Source of the DNA: Armillaria gallica
Taxonomy: Eukaryota; Basidiomycota; Agaricomycetes; Agaricales; Physalacriaceae
DNA: 64,000 nt
Assembly (NCBI GenBank): GCA_037576215.1
Contig: JBANDB010000015.1
Span: 1,550,001 to 1,614,000 of the forward strand
Reading direction: 5' to 3'
The position numbers were made by a program, and so were the translations under genes. Each line of letters starts with the position of its first letter. Position 1 is the first letter of the stretch. The notes below the pieces were generated by a model. It was not told the origin of the DNA. It made no database searches and worked only from the letters and a program-made list of their open reading frames with translations. Of the stretch, positions 22,897-34,450 are shown in pieces.

Positions 22897-24756
22897 TCAG
22901 AAGATAGCGGTGTCTGAGCCTGCATTTTGAGTCCTCAACAAGTAATTGCACAAATTCATGGCCTCCAACCATACCAGGTGATGCACATCCATCTGTCTCG
23001 ATGTAAGGTCCACTCGTTCGGCCAAAGCGGCAGCCAGAATATCCATACTCTCCCGGTTGAAAGGACATTCAGGCGGATCTACTGGTATGTGCGCCATCTT
23101 GGGGGGTGCCGCTGAAAATGGATTGGTTGCATCCCACTCATCTGGATTGTGCCGCCGGAGATGGTCCATGTATGTGGCATCGTCAATCACATCCCAGTCA
23201 ATACCAAACTCTTCGATGTCCTCCACTTCATCATCCACCAGCCACGCAAAGAGATCTGCAAGTCCTCATGGCCCATCTGCGATCATGCTGCTGCGAAACA
23301 TTTCTCTGGGAGTCCGGGGCGAAGAACAGGGCAATGTCATTTGATGGCTGTTCCACATCCCCATCCAATCCTGCGCATCCCTGTTGATCGCGTCCAACCA
23401 GAGATAGTGAACCAGCCAAATGTGGTGATGTTTGGACAGATCAAGACCGTAATGTACTTCCAGCTTGAGGAAAAAATCCTTCCACTTCATGCCAAAATCA
23501 TGCATGACGTCATACCAGAGTCGCTCAATCCAAATGTTGTGAATGCTCCTGCAACCGAGCCGTGTGAATGTTAATAAAGATGGCGCGAAAGCATGCCATG
23601 TACTTACCAGCCAAAGATGTACAAGCCGCAGCCGGGCCCTCGATTCTCCAACATCCATTCAGCGACACATAGATTCTCTGTACTGTGATCTCCGTGCAGG
23701 CGACTGGGAGTTCCATGTTTGGAGTGGCAGTGATGAAACAGTAACAAGACTGTGGTACCATGGTTGTTGTTGCTGGCCTGGATCCCGGTGACTAGGTGTG
23801 ATTTCCCGTCGACAAAGGTGTGGATGACAATCTTGTATCTGATCAGACCTACCGCCCAAGGCAGGTCAGTCATTGTAACCCTCGTTGCCATGGAACCAGA
23901 CTCACCGTGTTGACCATCATGGTGCCATAAAGAATTAGCACCGGCGACATGATAGCGTTTCCTATGAATATTGCGATCACCAAAGATGGCTGGGGCACCG
24001 TGCACATGAACGTAGGACTCTCTGAGGTGACGGTCAGGAACATGGTGCCCTCGATCATGTAAATACCCTGCAATTTTTCATTGTCCAAACTTGGGGAAGT
24101 CTTGCAGACATTGGCTGAGGAGCGCATCCAGTTGTTCATCGGTAAGTGTAGACATTGGTGGTCTGCCCCTACCATGGAAGTGTCAGCAAAGCTCACCATC
24201 CTCTCTGGCTGGTGCCTCATCTGTATAAACGGGATCGCCCCACGGGAGATGGCCATAGTCTTGATGTCATCGCCGAACACTGCGTCCACTGCAGTCGGCC
24301 ACCACGGAGACCTCTCGATAGGCACTGTCACCGGACTCCCTGAAGCTCTGCAACAGATAGTTCGGCTCGATCTCGATACACGGTCGACCCCGCTTTCCCA
24401 TGCGTACACGCCTACCTGCGGTGAGAACAGGTCTGGAGTCTGGCGGGTCGTTACACTGGTGAACGGCTGTGTCGAGGGCCTCCACCATGTAGTGGATGTT
24501 CTCTTGCAAGGTCGCATACTCAGCTGCAGGAAATTGTGCTTGGTGCTGACATAGGATAGGATCCTTGGCATCAGCCAACTTCCAGCTCACAGGAAGGACG
24601 ACGTACCATGGCAGCATCGTCCATGAAGCAGAGGACATCATTTCTGGCTCAGTCCAGTTCTTCCCATTGACTGCTTTGAGTACATACAGTCACAGTGGTC
24701 CATCAATGGAGGTCTATATAACCCTGTCGCAGGTGGCTGAGGGGGTCATTCAACAT
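22897..24756 (-). pseudogene. Integrase with rva_4/rve-type DDE core (element transposase)
   Basis: Exons 24,756-24,607, 24,518-23,906, 23,848-23,608 and 23,548-22,897 join in phase to 551 codons. In order: a helix-turn-helix-like part (GRPCIEIEPNYLLQSF ... VADCSGRSVRR), a linker with DEQLDALLSQCLQDFPKFG, HVPDRHLRESYVHVHGAP, then the catalytic core: NSLWHHDGQHG (first Asp, 23,918), VIHTFVDGKSHLVTG, SRLHGDHSTENL (second Asp, 23,690) and SIHNIWIERLW (Glu, 23,526), 34 residues between second Asp and Glu. The tail has HIWLVHYLWLDAINRDAQDW and PREMFRSSMIADGP. Such integrases cut and join DNA ends. Six in-frame TGA codons (24,705; 24,651; 24,269; 24,185; 24,080; 23,268) make this copy dead; several replace Arg in relatives. 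Confidence 0.92.
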
Positions 24757-25426
24757 GATGGAAGAGAGGGGAGGTCCATGTCCAGTGGTGGTGGAATATA
24801 AGTAAGGGAGCCCGACAGATAGGAGGGCGATCCAGAGTCCGCTAGGCCGAACGAGTGTGACGCCGTCATAACCGGGCCGTCCTCACCAATGATGTCGAAT
24901 GAGAACCTCGCAAGACAGTACTGTATTGCGGTGCCCAAGGCTGGGGGGGAACCAGGCAGAACGGCACTGAGGAGGGGGTCGCTGTGCGATCTGATGAGTC
25001 AGCAGTGGTCATATGGTGCTGCCAGCACACGAGCATCAAGGGTCACCATGATTCATTGAATCAAATTGTCACTATGGCCATTCTCCAACCATCATACAGG
25101 ATGGTGACAGTCCTGTCACCCTCCCTTGGCTCAACGACATCGATGTAGCCAAGCAACATCTTCAATCATATATGCACATGTGACTACACTCAACTTCAAC
25201 ATCGTCGTGACCCAGCAGCTCACATTTAGCATACTCGCTGTTGTTCACAGAAGATAATTGCGACATCCAACACTCACACACAAGAAGAAAACTGGACTTT
25301 TCATTGCAATGGGGCCTGGGCCAAATGCCTTACTTAACCTGGACTTCACCATCCCATTCCTGCGCTCCTCTCCCCCAAGAACAGCAAGGTCAGTTCATTT
25401 ACTTGTTACCTCTGGTCGATTGAGCC
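24757..25426. other. Intergenic region upstream of the integrase
   Basis: No supported gene. The region lies before the integrase start and after the stop of the next minus-strand gene, so it should hold the integrase promoter. A short minus-strand open frame at 24,750-24,938 has no homology support. Confidence 0.45.
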
Positions 25427-27284
25427 TCACACTTCACCCAGCCTCTTTCGTATTTCCTTCCCAGTGTCATTCATGTGCCCCAAGAGCATGGTGACAGTAT
25501 TGTACTCTGCCGATGAGGTATTGCAGTATGTCAAACGAGGACCCAAGACGGTATCCCCTAGGAGAGCCTTGAGGTGTTGCTTGAAGGTTTTGTCCTGGGG
25601 GGTAAGTTTATCCTCTGCGGCGGCGCACAAGGAATGGAGGGTGTGGTGGGCATTGCTGATATGGGACATGTGATTATTGGTGGTATTGAATGAGCCAATG
25701 AGCGTGTGACCTATATTATGGCGGTGGATCCAGTACGATTTCTTCTGGAATGTGAACTCAATCGTCTGGTTCCCAGTAGGGTAGAGAGCTTTGTAGATGA
25801 TATGGAGCAAACGATCGTTGAGGAAGGCCATGTAAGCAGTGCCATACTCTCTGCTTTCCTTGTGTACCCTATGATCCTGGATGTCAGCAGCAAAATGATC
25901 GGTCAGCAGTTCATCCAACCAGTTGATGAACAGTTGATGAACTTGGGGTCCTCTGGTACTGCCTGTGTGGATGACAATGACGATGCCTGGGCTGGGCCGG
26001 GCCTGAACGCTTGTGCCGAGTGGTGCTGAACGTGCGTCTTCTGTGGCTTAGCCATTGTCACATTGGATCTATGCAAGATTTCTGAGTTGACGTGGGACTC
26101 TTGCAATAGAGGAAGCTCCAACAAATTGGGGGTCAACATCTGAAGAGATGAATGTAAGTGACATTACCCAACCTGATTCAACCTGGACTGAACTGACCTG
26201 AGGATAGATATACATGGCATACATCATTCATGGTGCCTCCGCACCGATCTCTGTCAGCATGGCAGGCGGGGTAGTGAATCTGGGAAGGTGACTCATCATA
26301 CCACGGGCAGGATTCTCCACCAGGCCGAGTTGCATGAAAAACATGCTGCTCATGAAATTTTGGTGCACCCCGAAGACTCGATGACAAGTACCCACACAGT
26401 ATTCGACTGGGTTGTCGACCACAGCATCATTGAGCCAGCCACCCAAAGTGGTGTCGGGTCACCTCATATAAGAGAGGACCTCTGCATATTCGGGACTGGC
26501 CTGTGAGGGAGTGAAGCGTTCTGTGAGGACATAGCACTTCAAATGGGTTACGTAGAAGAGGACAAAAACCAGGGCTTCGCCAGGTGTTTTGAGGTGTGCT
26601 AGGTGGGAATCAAGAGCTGCTGGAGATGAGGAATGGGAGGCTGTGAAACTGTCCGGGAGCCAGTGTAGCACCACGTCATGGTCAAAACTATACCCTTCAT
26701 ATGTGTCCATCCAATTCTCTTCATCAGCGGCAACTGAGGAAGGGGGAGAGGGAGTATGCACTCAACGATCCACGAGCGGATGCAGGGTAGCTTGCACAAG
26801 GTCGCAGAGCTGCGCCACACCCATCGTTTCGGTAATGCTCCAGTTTCTCACTACAAGTGAGTGTCAGCCAAACACACCCCCATGGTTTCATCAGTCTAGC
26901 GCTTACAGTGATGTGGTACCTCTCCAGTGAACTCGGGAGATTGTTCATCCTCGGTATCGCTTGCGATCTCGATGGGAGTTGGACCTGTGAGAACTAGTCA
27001 GATCAGAACGCTCGATGTGTAATCAATACCCCGTCTGCAGCTGTGGTACCACCATCCTCAGTTGTGGCCTCGATGCCTGACAGGGTTGCACCCGATGTGC
27101 TCAGGTCATGGAGCGTCTCTGCGTAACTCACCATCTCATCGGCCAGCTGGGGTGGCCTAATGGTGCGTTGACTATGACAGGGTCCTGGAGGCACCTCAGG
27201 AGCTGATGGGAGCGGCTCCTTTTTCTTTCTCATGCGCTTAGGTGGGGTAGAGCATGCTGCATTGGTGGAGTGTCGTTTGGCCAT
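25427..27284 (-). pseudogene. Nuclear-type protein of unknown function, broken
   Basis: ATG 27,284 starts MAKRHSTNAACSTPPKRMRK with a clear basic nuclear-localisation-like cluster. A phase-consistent intron (donor GTACCA) leads to PTPIEIASDTEDEQSPEF, a hydrophobic-acidic stretch resembling a SUMO-interaction motif. The next exon runs through ENWMDTYEGYSFDHDVVLHW and PGEALVFVLFYVTHLKCY, and the last exon ends KEIRKRLGEV. Three TGA codons interrupt the third exon (26,764; 26,461; 26,230). A perfect 11-bp tandem duplication at 25,920-25,941 shifts the frame; counting it once restores a continuous frame KFINWLDELLTDHF. I do not recognise the family. It is a neighbour of the integrase on the same strand. 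Confidence 0.65.
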
Positions 27285-27592
27285 GGTGGGCGGTTGCAAT
27301 AGGAGGAGAGTTTGGTCGCTGTCAAGCTTTTAATATATGTGGCCCACGAAGGCATTGCAAATTCTCAGAAATGTCTGTGCAAAATATCCGCCACAAAGTC
27401 GTGCTGGCTGGTGTGCCCCCTAGATTGGGTGTATATGAGTTCACATTTGGGGTGTGTCAGTAGTGCCCCCATTCCTGTTTCTGGTTTCTGAGAAGTCACT
27501 CCATGTACCACAGCATTCCATCACGGGACGTGTGATCAATCTTAATAAATCTCCCATCTAATCATTTTATTCGGTCCCCAACTACGATTGCT

Positions 27593-30500
27593 TTAAGCTA
27601 CTATGTAGGTAAGCAGACTGACACAGCATCCACTGGCGCATTCAAGCTGACAAATACTGTTTGATTGAACACAGACATTGCGCATGAAAGAAATGGTAGG
27701 AAGGATGATCCATGTCGGAGTCTTTTGAGAGAGCATATCGGCTAGCTCAGGAGTGAAGTAGATGTCAGCCGACCCCAAACACATATGCAGATGCATTGAT
27801 GTTTCTCACTGGGAACGTACAGAGACCGTAGGGTTAGTAGAGGAGGGTGAGTGAGGGAGGTCAGGCATACCGCGTCATTTTGTTTAGCAAAGGTGCAATC
27901 GAACTGGACAAAACCCAGGTGAGCCTGCCTCCTAGCACACATGTACTGTATTGTGAAGACTCACTCGAATCTCCCACATAGGTGCTGCTGGGGGTCAGGG
28001 CAGAGCTCAAGCAGCATCCAGCAACAGGCAGGCCTGCACCAAGGGATCGTCTTTCTCTTGCTCCCATTGTTCCGTGGTCACTAGCTCCCTCTTGCTTGCG
28101 AGTGGATGCCTGACACCCCAAAGATAGGACTCCAGGCAACTCTTGAAGAGTAGGATGAGCGAACATTCATAGATATCCACAGGCAGGCTGCGGCGACTGT
28201 TCAACTGGTAGACTAGGTGGGGAATAACATCCTCGACCATTACAAACAGTTGAAACAATCGCTGCAGCAACGGTATGGTTGCAAAATGGTTTGTTATCTG
28301 AGAGCAAAACAGGGGATCGGCGTTTAGCAGGAACAGAACAGATGCATCAGCCACGGCCGGCTCACATCAATAAGTTTGTTTGCAGGAGTGCCTGCACTCT
28401 CTCATGCTAATTCCCAGTCAAAGCCACGACGCAATGCCTCCAGATCAGGGTGTGGCCAATAGATGTCATCATTGAGAAGCATACGGGCATTTAGGCAGGC
28501 AGTCAGAGCGCGGTGGGATATCTCGTTGTGAGGCTCCACAAAGTCCACGAGCTACAGACATGCGCTCAATGGTCCAATTCGCTAGATGCATTTGATAAAA
28601 GGCTTACCTCTACAGAGAGAGGTTCCACGAAGAGTCCTTGGATTGCGGCGCATTGGGCACAGTGGTGATCTATGTGAGTTTCACGACCCACTTGATACCA
28701 ACAAGCTACCGTGTTCGTATCAGATTCAGAGAACGCGCGGATCTGGTCGAGACTTAATTGTCCAAAGGCATCCAACCCATCAATCAAGGCTAACACCACC
28801 CACAGGGACACCACAAAACCTTGTCCCAACTGGATGAGAGACAGGGCTAATAATCTGCCTGAGACAGTCATATAGTGGGTGCGAGCATCAATAGGCATGC
28901 GGGTACTCCCGAGTATGAATGTGTACGTCCCATCGCCTCGTTGTTTCCAGTAACGTTTACCCTGAACCATGAGCTGCAGAGTGGCCAACAAACAGCTATG
29001 CTCCAGTCCCAGACTGAGAGCTGGACCTCCTCCTCTATCTGATCCTTCCCTACTGTCAATCATCAACTGAGTGAGTTACAGAACACCTGCAGAGACAGAG
29101 GAGCTTACGTGTTATAGAGTCACATATATGCCTGCTGTTCAAAGAGTTGCAGTATATGGAAGTCTCCATCGCTCAGACTGAATCGTTGAATCGATGGGAA
29201 GGGGCAAAGATCAAAACTCCCAGGAGGCCGCTCGACTGTGTGCTGGAACCAAGACCATAGCACCTCCGCGATGTCCTCCATGGTGTCACCTGCTATCCTG
29301 TAGCCAAGATCAGTGTAGCACTGATCGACTGTGAGGTGACAGGCTCTCTGCCAATTGAAGATAATCATGTGATGAGCATCATGCGTCCTAGGCATGGGAG
29401 ATGGCTGTCGAGTCATCCGCTCAGGGCCATTAGGAGTTGAATGTCTCCATGCGGGTGTATGTGGGCCTACTGTGAGTGTGACCTTGATGGGTGGTGGTGA
29501 CCAAGAGGGGAAGCGAGGGCTAGCATGATGGGTGGGAGTGTTAGGTAGTGCTCTGCCGATCTCATCGTCAGAACTGTCGAGAGGCTCCGCCTGAGGACAT
29601 CCTGGTAGGCACTTAACCTGTTGGGGCCAGGCAGGTGGTGCATCCTTGCCGCGACTGGCTTTGCGGTAGAATCCCATGCCTGCTGCGTGCAATACACGAT
29701 AGCAGAAGCACGCGTGCAGTTCGTCCTGTTCGACAATTTCTTTGTTGGGTCTCACAAAGTACTGTATGGACCCTTTGATGTCGCTGAAACAAGGAGCTAA
29801 TAGAGTCAGATCAGTAGACACTTGACGAAACATCACCGTGAACATACCAACAATGAGGAAGAATCTGTTCTCCTGGCTGGCGGGCAGTGGCTGGAACATC
29901 CGGGTCAGGTTCACCAAGGCCAAAGGCATGATGACGGCGCCGCTGAGACTTCTGGCTGGTTGGAAGGAGTACATATTGCCCCTTTGCTGGGGAGCCAGCC
30001 AAACCCATGGATAGCTAGAGTTATAAATGACGTCCTCCTTGTTGGCAATGAACTCGTCGAGTCCTGGAACCTCCAACCTACCCACTTTGACTGCTCTACA
30101 AAGTTCACTATCAATTTGCTGCAACAGTGGCAGTATTGGCATAAGGGTAATGCGATGCCCCAGGTGGTTAGGAATGAACACCTTGTCATAGGCAGTCCTG
30201 ATTTGGTCTGCACGCAAAGCTAACTGATGGTAACCCCACACGTCGTCCGCGTGGTCCGGTTCTTCCTAAAGGAGTGACTCAGCTATGATAGCAATGGCCA
30301 CGAGGGCGCGAAAGGACGTGCTTACAATGTTGGGTGCAATCATGATGTCAAGTTCGATGCGACTCTTTTGGGGATTGATGCTGGCCGGACGAGCTTTGCG
30401 TTTACCTTTGGCATTGGCTGATGGAGGGCCTGTTTGGGAGGCAGTCTGGTGCTGGGGTAGTGTTCGTTGTGCCATGTCCATTCGTAGGGTGTTGGCGTCT

Positions 30501-31203
30501 GTAGTGTCCATGACAGTGAGGCTCCGGATTGCCTGAATAGGTGGTGGCAGCCCGGTGACACGCTCGGTGGCACGCTCAGCGACAGCTCTTGCAGTTGGCA
30601 AAGGCAGAACCGTGTCAGTGGGTGCTAGAGGGGGAGGTGTGGCAGGCGGAACAGCGGGTGCCACTGAGAGGATGCTAAAAAATCCAGTCAGACTATAGAA
30701 GAGTGAAGGGGGGAGCGACCAACGGTGACGCCGAAGGAACAGGAGGAGAAACACTGACAACAGCAATGAGGTGAGTGATGGCGACTAGAGAGATGAGAGA
30801 TACATGTGACTGACCTGGCATGGTAGGACATGTGAGCTTTCCACTCACCGCCGCATACACACAGAGTGTGAGGATTCCAGTGGTTCATCAAAAGTGTCTA
30901 GAAGAGGAACGTTAGATGACACAACAGATTGATGAAGGTTCATGAAGTGAGCAGACGTACAGCACACAGGTTGGGAACAAAACCTTAGCAGCGACTTTTG
31001 AGCAGCCCTCGGCGGCGGTGCAGGTACAGTGCGTCTGTCTCGAGGATGTCCAGCGCCAGATGGGAGAACCACGGGTGGCCGCAGCTGTCACATTTCAAGT
31101 GCTGTAATTGCGTAGGCCCATGCAGGCTCGAGCCATCAGAGTAGAACTCTGCACAATCACAGGGGGGAAGGCACTGTAGATGAATGGGAATGTGGGTGCT
31201 CAT
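27593..31203 (-). pseudogene. Large HECT-like ubiquitin-ligase protein
   Basis: The N-terminus (ATG 31,203) has a cysteine/histidine cluster: LPPCDCAEFY and LKCDSCGHPWFSH. A proline-rich exon (about 30,660-30,310) carries a basic KGKRKA stretch. A long open exon (30,267-29,120) follows with YPWVWLAPQQRGNMYSFQPA. The C-terminal exons read RYWKQRGDGTYTFILGS, SGRLLALSLIQLGQGFVVS, LVDFVEPHNEISHRALTAC and finally MHLHMCLGSADIYFTPEL, ending at 27,593. The last motif resembles the active-site loop of HECT E3 ligases (HTCFNxLDLP); the Cys lies at 27,781-27,779. HECT enzymes form a thioester with ubiquitin at that Cys. A TGA at 27,808-27,806, at the start of the last exon, breaks the frame; intron positions near the N-terminus are unresolved. 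Confidence 0.62.
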
Positions 31204-31536
31204 GGAAAGGTGGGGGCAGAACACAGAGTAGATGGGTACAGTGGGTACTTAACGATTATTATCAATTGTGAGTCCTTTCCATTAAGGAAGGAGATCTGGG
31301 ATCTTGGCTGACTTAGAGGCACCCAGGGACCGGCCGAGGTTTGCAGCAGATGTCTCAGTCAAATCAGAGCACAACGGTTATTTTTAAGTAAATTAAAATC
31401 ACACTGGAGATGGACGAGATCTAAAAGTACGATTGAGGGCGAGTGTCATTGCAAAGGGATTTGAAATGACAGGTCTATTACACATGCCATTCGGATCCGC
31501 AAGCCTCCTCCCAAATATTCACCTCGTGGTTGACCC
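31204..31536. other. Divergent intergenic region
   Basis: This 333-bp stretch lies between the starts of the HECT-like gene (minus) and the 142-aa gene (plus), so it likely works as a bidirectional promoter. It contains an A/T-rich patch near 31,376-31,402. No coding frame. Confidence 0.45.
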
Positions 31537-32070
31537 ATGATGAGCGAATCCCTCAACAGCATTCCTGACGCCTCCGCACCAACTAGTAGTGCCAATCCGG
31601 TGGTCGATGAGGACCATGGTCCTGTACGCTATTCCCCACATTAATGCTGTATGGTTCTTATCCCCCTTCAGTGTCTCTACAGTGAAGATCAAGTCGGATT
31701 CTTGCGCCATATAGGGCACCTCTTTGAGAATGTGCTCTACATGGAGCAAACCAAATGTTTCATGGAAGAACTCTTTGTACTTTGGTTTTGCGATTGGCCA
31801 GAGGCACCAGAGCATGTGGAGCGACGTAAAAATGTGAGTGTTGCTGGCCTGTCGACACAGCTGAGATCAAAACTCACCATTCACTTTCAGAGCCTCCAAC
31901 AAGCGATGCTGGCCATCAGCCACGAATGCACTCCCGACCTCACGTTCATCCAGCAGGGTATTACCCCTCATTTCACCCCCATCTCTAGCGAAAATGCAGA
32001 CACTGTGATGACGAGCACTGCTGGAGCAACTTCTGCTGCTAGTGCGAGCACCCCAGCTCAGAATGCGTAG
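31537..32070 (+). CDS. Small conserved mushroom protein, 142 aa, intact
   Basis: Exons 31,537-31,623, 31,672-31,833 and 31,891-32,070 join in phase, all with GT-AG introns of 48 and 57 nt, giving 142 codons with no stop. The middle exon encodes YSEDQVGFLRHIGHLFENVL and CFMEELFVLWFCDWPEAPEH; the C-terminus is a Ser/Thr/Ala-rich tail. The FMEELFVLWF segment resembles small Agaricomycete hypothetical proteins; I know no function. It is one of the few cargo genes kept open and is divergently arranged with the HECT-like gene. Confidence 0.72.
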
Positions 32071-33100
32071 AGCAAGCATAGAGGAGATTATACATATGGA
32101 TATCGCGTAGAATATGAACAAAATCCCATCGGAATGCTATTCACATTGATGCACCCCCTCTCATTCACTTGCATTCCTCGACTGAAGACACGTACACGGA
32201 GCGAAACTGCTTGTTTAGTTGTGGATTTGTTCAAATTGTGCAGTTATTCCCTTTGAAGGAAGTGCACGAGCCATTTTGTCATCTACGATGATGGGGGGGG
32301 GGGGGTAGTATGAATGGCCGATTTTGACTTGATTGAGGTGTCCACCTGGAGCGTCTGGTTTGGTTTCTTGAGTGTACAACTCTGTATGTGAACTTGCTAC
32401 GATATTAAATCAAGCTCTCACACCAGTTTTCAGTGAAATCTATGACATGGAATATCTAGACTATTCGCAGCCTTCTTGCCATGCTGCCTCAGTGCAGTAT
32501 GATCACCTCGGTGAGGCAGTCGTGCAGGCGTATCCTGCTAAGACTGCTGGGATATGAACACTGGCTCTTTTACTTTCGAATAGGTGAATACAGATTCGTT
32601 GGCACTCCATAATCAAGGAGATTCTGAATCCTAGTGTTCATTTACCCACCTCGTTGGTGCCTCGGTAATTGAAGACCATATATTTCGTGATTACTGAAGA
32701 GAGAAAGGTATTCGTTGCCAGTTTGGAGCCCGGAGATTCGTGTCTGCTGACGTTGTTGATCGTAGTGGGAAACCAATGTACATGAGAGATGCACAAGGTA
32801 GGATATCTTCACAGTCTCATGCATGTAATAGATCAATCCCGATCACAACAAATGACAACATTCCAACCACAAACTGGTCTCAAATACACTATAGGATTGA
32901 CACTCAGAGAAGCAGGTGCCTGCCACAACATTTTAGCTTCAACAGTTCCACTCAGTGAGATACTGGCAGACGAGGGATAATGGAAGACACCATGAGAATG
33001 GTCCTATCATTTGAGGTATCGGCATCCTGAAATATGGAAGAAGCAAGGTAACGAGACTTGTGTTCACTGGACACATATTGAATGCTGACATATGCTCGTC
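32071..33100. other. Spacer with a 13-G homopolymer
   Basis: No supported gene. A run of 13 G lies at 32,293-32,305, a site prone to slippage and sequencing error. The 32.4-33.0 kb part may contain decayed 5' sequence of the GT32 remnant that follows, but I see no motif proving it. Confidence 0.4.
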
Positions 33101-33470
33101 CTCCATTATACCTTCTCCTCACATATCCCATCATTCTCCCTTAAACCATCCCAATCGGCGTCTTCAACAACTTCATATTCTCAACAAAAGGGCACCCATT
33201 TTTTGCTCAGCTCGTCCACAACCTCATGACATTTGATCATTCCTGGTTCCTCAGCTGCCTCACCATTATGTTCTCTACCAGACTTATGTTGCTTTCCCTA
33301 CAATACACCATCTGGACTTCCTCCCCCGCTCAGCGACCCCATCCGTATCTTGCTGAACTCCCTCTACAGGAAGAATGCCAAGGATGGTGAAGTGCTGCAT
33401 TCATTTTTCTCACACTACTTCACCAGATGGCCAAGACGAAACCTAAAGCCAGACTAGTATGTCTATCTTC
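33100..33470 (+). pseudogene. GT32 glycosyltransferase, C-terminal fragment
   Basis: In the right frame this reads TIPIGVFNNFIFSTKGHPFF, then AQLVHNLMTFDHSWFLSCLT and IMFSTRLMLLSLQYTIW, matching the part of OCH1-like (GT32) mannosyltransferases that follows the DXD motif. The related segment 33,676-33,780 repeats its first 105 bases in direct orientation. The fragment lacks the catalytic part and has frame breaks. GT32 enzymes add mannose to sphingolipid or glycan acceptors in the secretory pathway. Confidence 0.7.
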
Positions 33471-33499
33471 ATGGTACCAACACTGTCAAGCTAACCTCC

Positions 33500-33790
33500 A
33501 GACAGTGAATACGTGTTCTGGACAGACGAATCTTCTTGAAAAGTTATAAACGAATAGTACCACTGGTTTCTATGGACGTACAATGGATATCATTTTCTGG
33601 TACAGTGTGATCCAGTACTTTGTCTTGCACCACTACGGAGGTGTATACTACGATGTCGACATTGGCTGCTAGCATCCATTATACCTTCTCCTTGCATATC
33701 CCATCATTCTCCCCTAAACCATCCCAGTCGGCATCTTCAACAACTTCATGTTCTCAACAAAAGGGCACCCATTTTTTGCAACGCATGCTG
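33500..33790 (+). pseudogene. GT32 glycosyltransferase, catalytic-core fragment
   Basis: Reads EYVFWTDESS, a stop, WFLWTYNGYHF, then VIQYFVLHHYGGVYYDVDIGC and, after a stop, TIPVGIFNNFMFSTKGHPFF. The YYDVD segment is the DXD metal-binding motif of GT32. In-frame stops make it nonfunctional. The two fragments suggest a tandem duplication of part of one gene followed by loss. It is the only metabolic-type gene remnant in the element and may be captured host sequence. Confidence 0.75.
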
Positions 33791-34119
33791 TGTCACGGTA
33801 TACTGAATATACCGGGTGTCTGGTAGTTCGGAAATTTGATAAGCTCAATATGATAGCTGTACTCTCAAGTGCAAACTGGAATCTAGATCGACACCCGATT
33901 TATCTGGGCAATTTAGCAGTTTCATGGAGGAGTTGATATGACTGGTTACACCTCGGTCATTCACTATGAAGAAATTGATATTTGCGTATCTTGGGACTCT
34001 CATGTCTCATATAAGTTGGGTCTATGTGCGCGATCCGAAAGAAGACGAGGATGGTTGGTTGGGAATGGGGTACGTATACTGGCTTGAATAAGGGTACGCA
34101 ACTTGCTGATGAGTACTAA

Positions 34120-34390
34120 CTTCAAGAAATGTGTTGGATGCTAAAAATGTACAGTAGATATCAATTGGACTGGAGCAAATATACTGCAGGTGAAGACATG
34201 GTGATAAAAATACAGGTGTGTACATCCTTGATTGGTGGGAAACGAGTGGCTAACGAAAGGAGAGTGATAAACAGGTGTGAGGTTACTGACTTCAAGATAC
34301 GTGTAGGAGGGGAAACATGTACAGTAGAGATGAACTGGACTGGAGGAATATACTACAGGTAAAGACATATTTATGATACAGGCATGCAAG
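34120..34390. repeat. Diverged direct repeat, two units
   Basis: Two units, about 34,122-34,225 and 34,289-34,390, share the order ACTTCAAG, ATGTACAGTAGA, ACTGGA, TACTGCAGGT or TACTACAGGT, and a trailing ATACAGG. They are about 165 bp apart. No function is visible. Confidence 0.6.
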
Positions 34391-34450
34391 TGGGATCAAG
34401 ATGTTAGGATGGGGAATATGACTGGTGGGATGCGCTTAGGGCGACTCTGG

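Noticed and set aside
23870..24571. Minus-strand 233-codon open frame over the integrase
   Set aside because: It is the longest frame there but reads out of phase with the conserved motifs and splice sites; it is a shadow of the broken integrase frame.
22897..24756. TGA read as an amino acid in the integrase
   Set aside because: The DUF6535 copy shows a direct CGA-to-TGA change against its intact paralogue, intact genes in the window end in normal stops, and mushrooms use the standard nuclear code. Decay is simpler.
29822..30223. Plus-strand 133-codon frame
   Set aside because: It lies opposite the long open exon of the HECT-like gene and has no motif or homologue.
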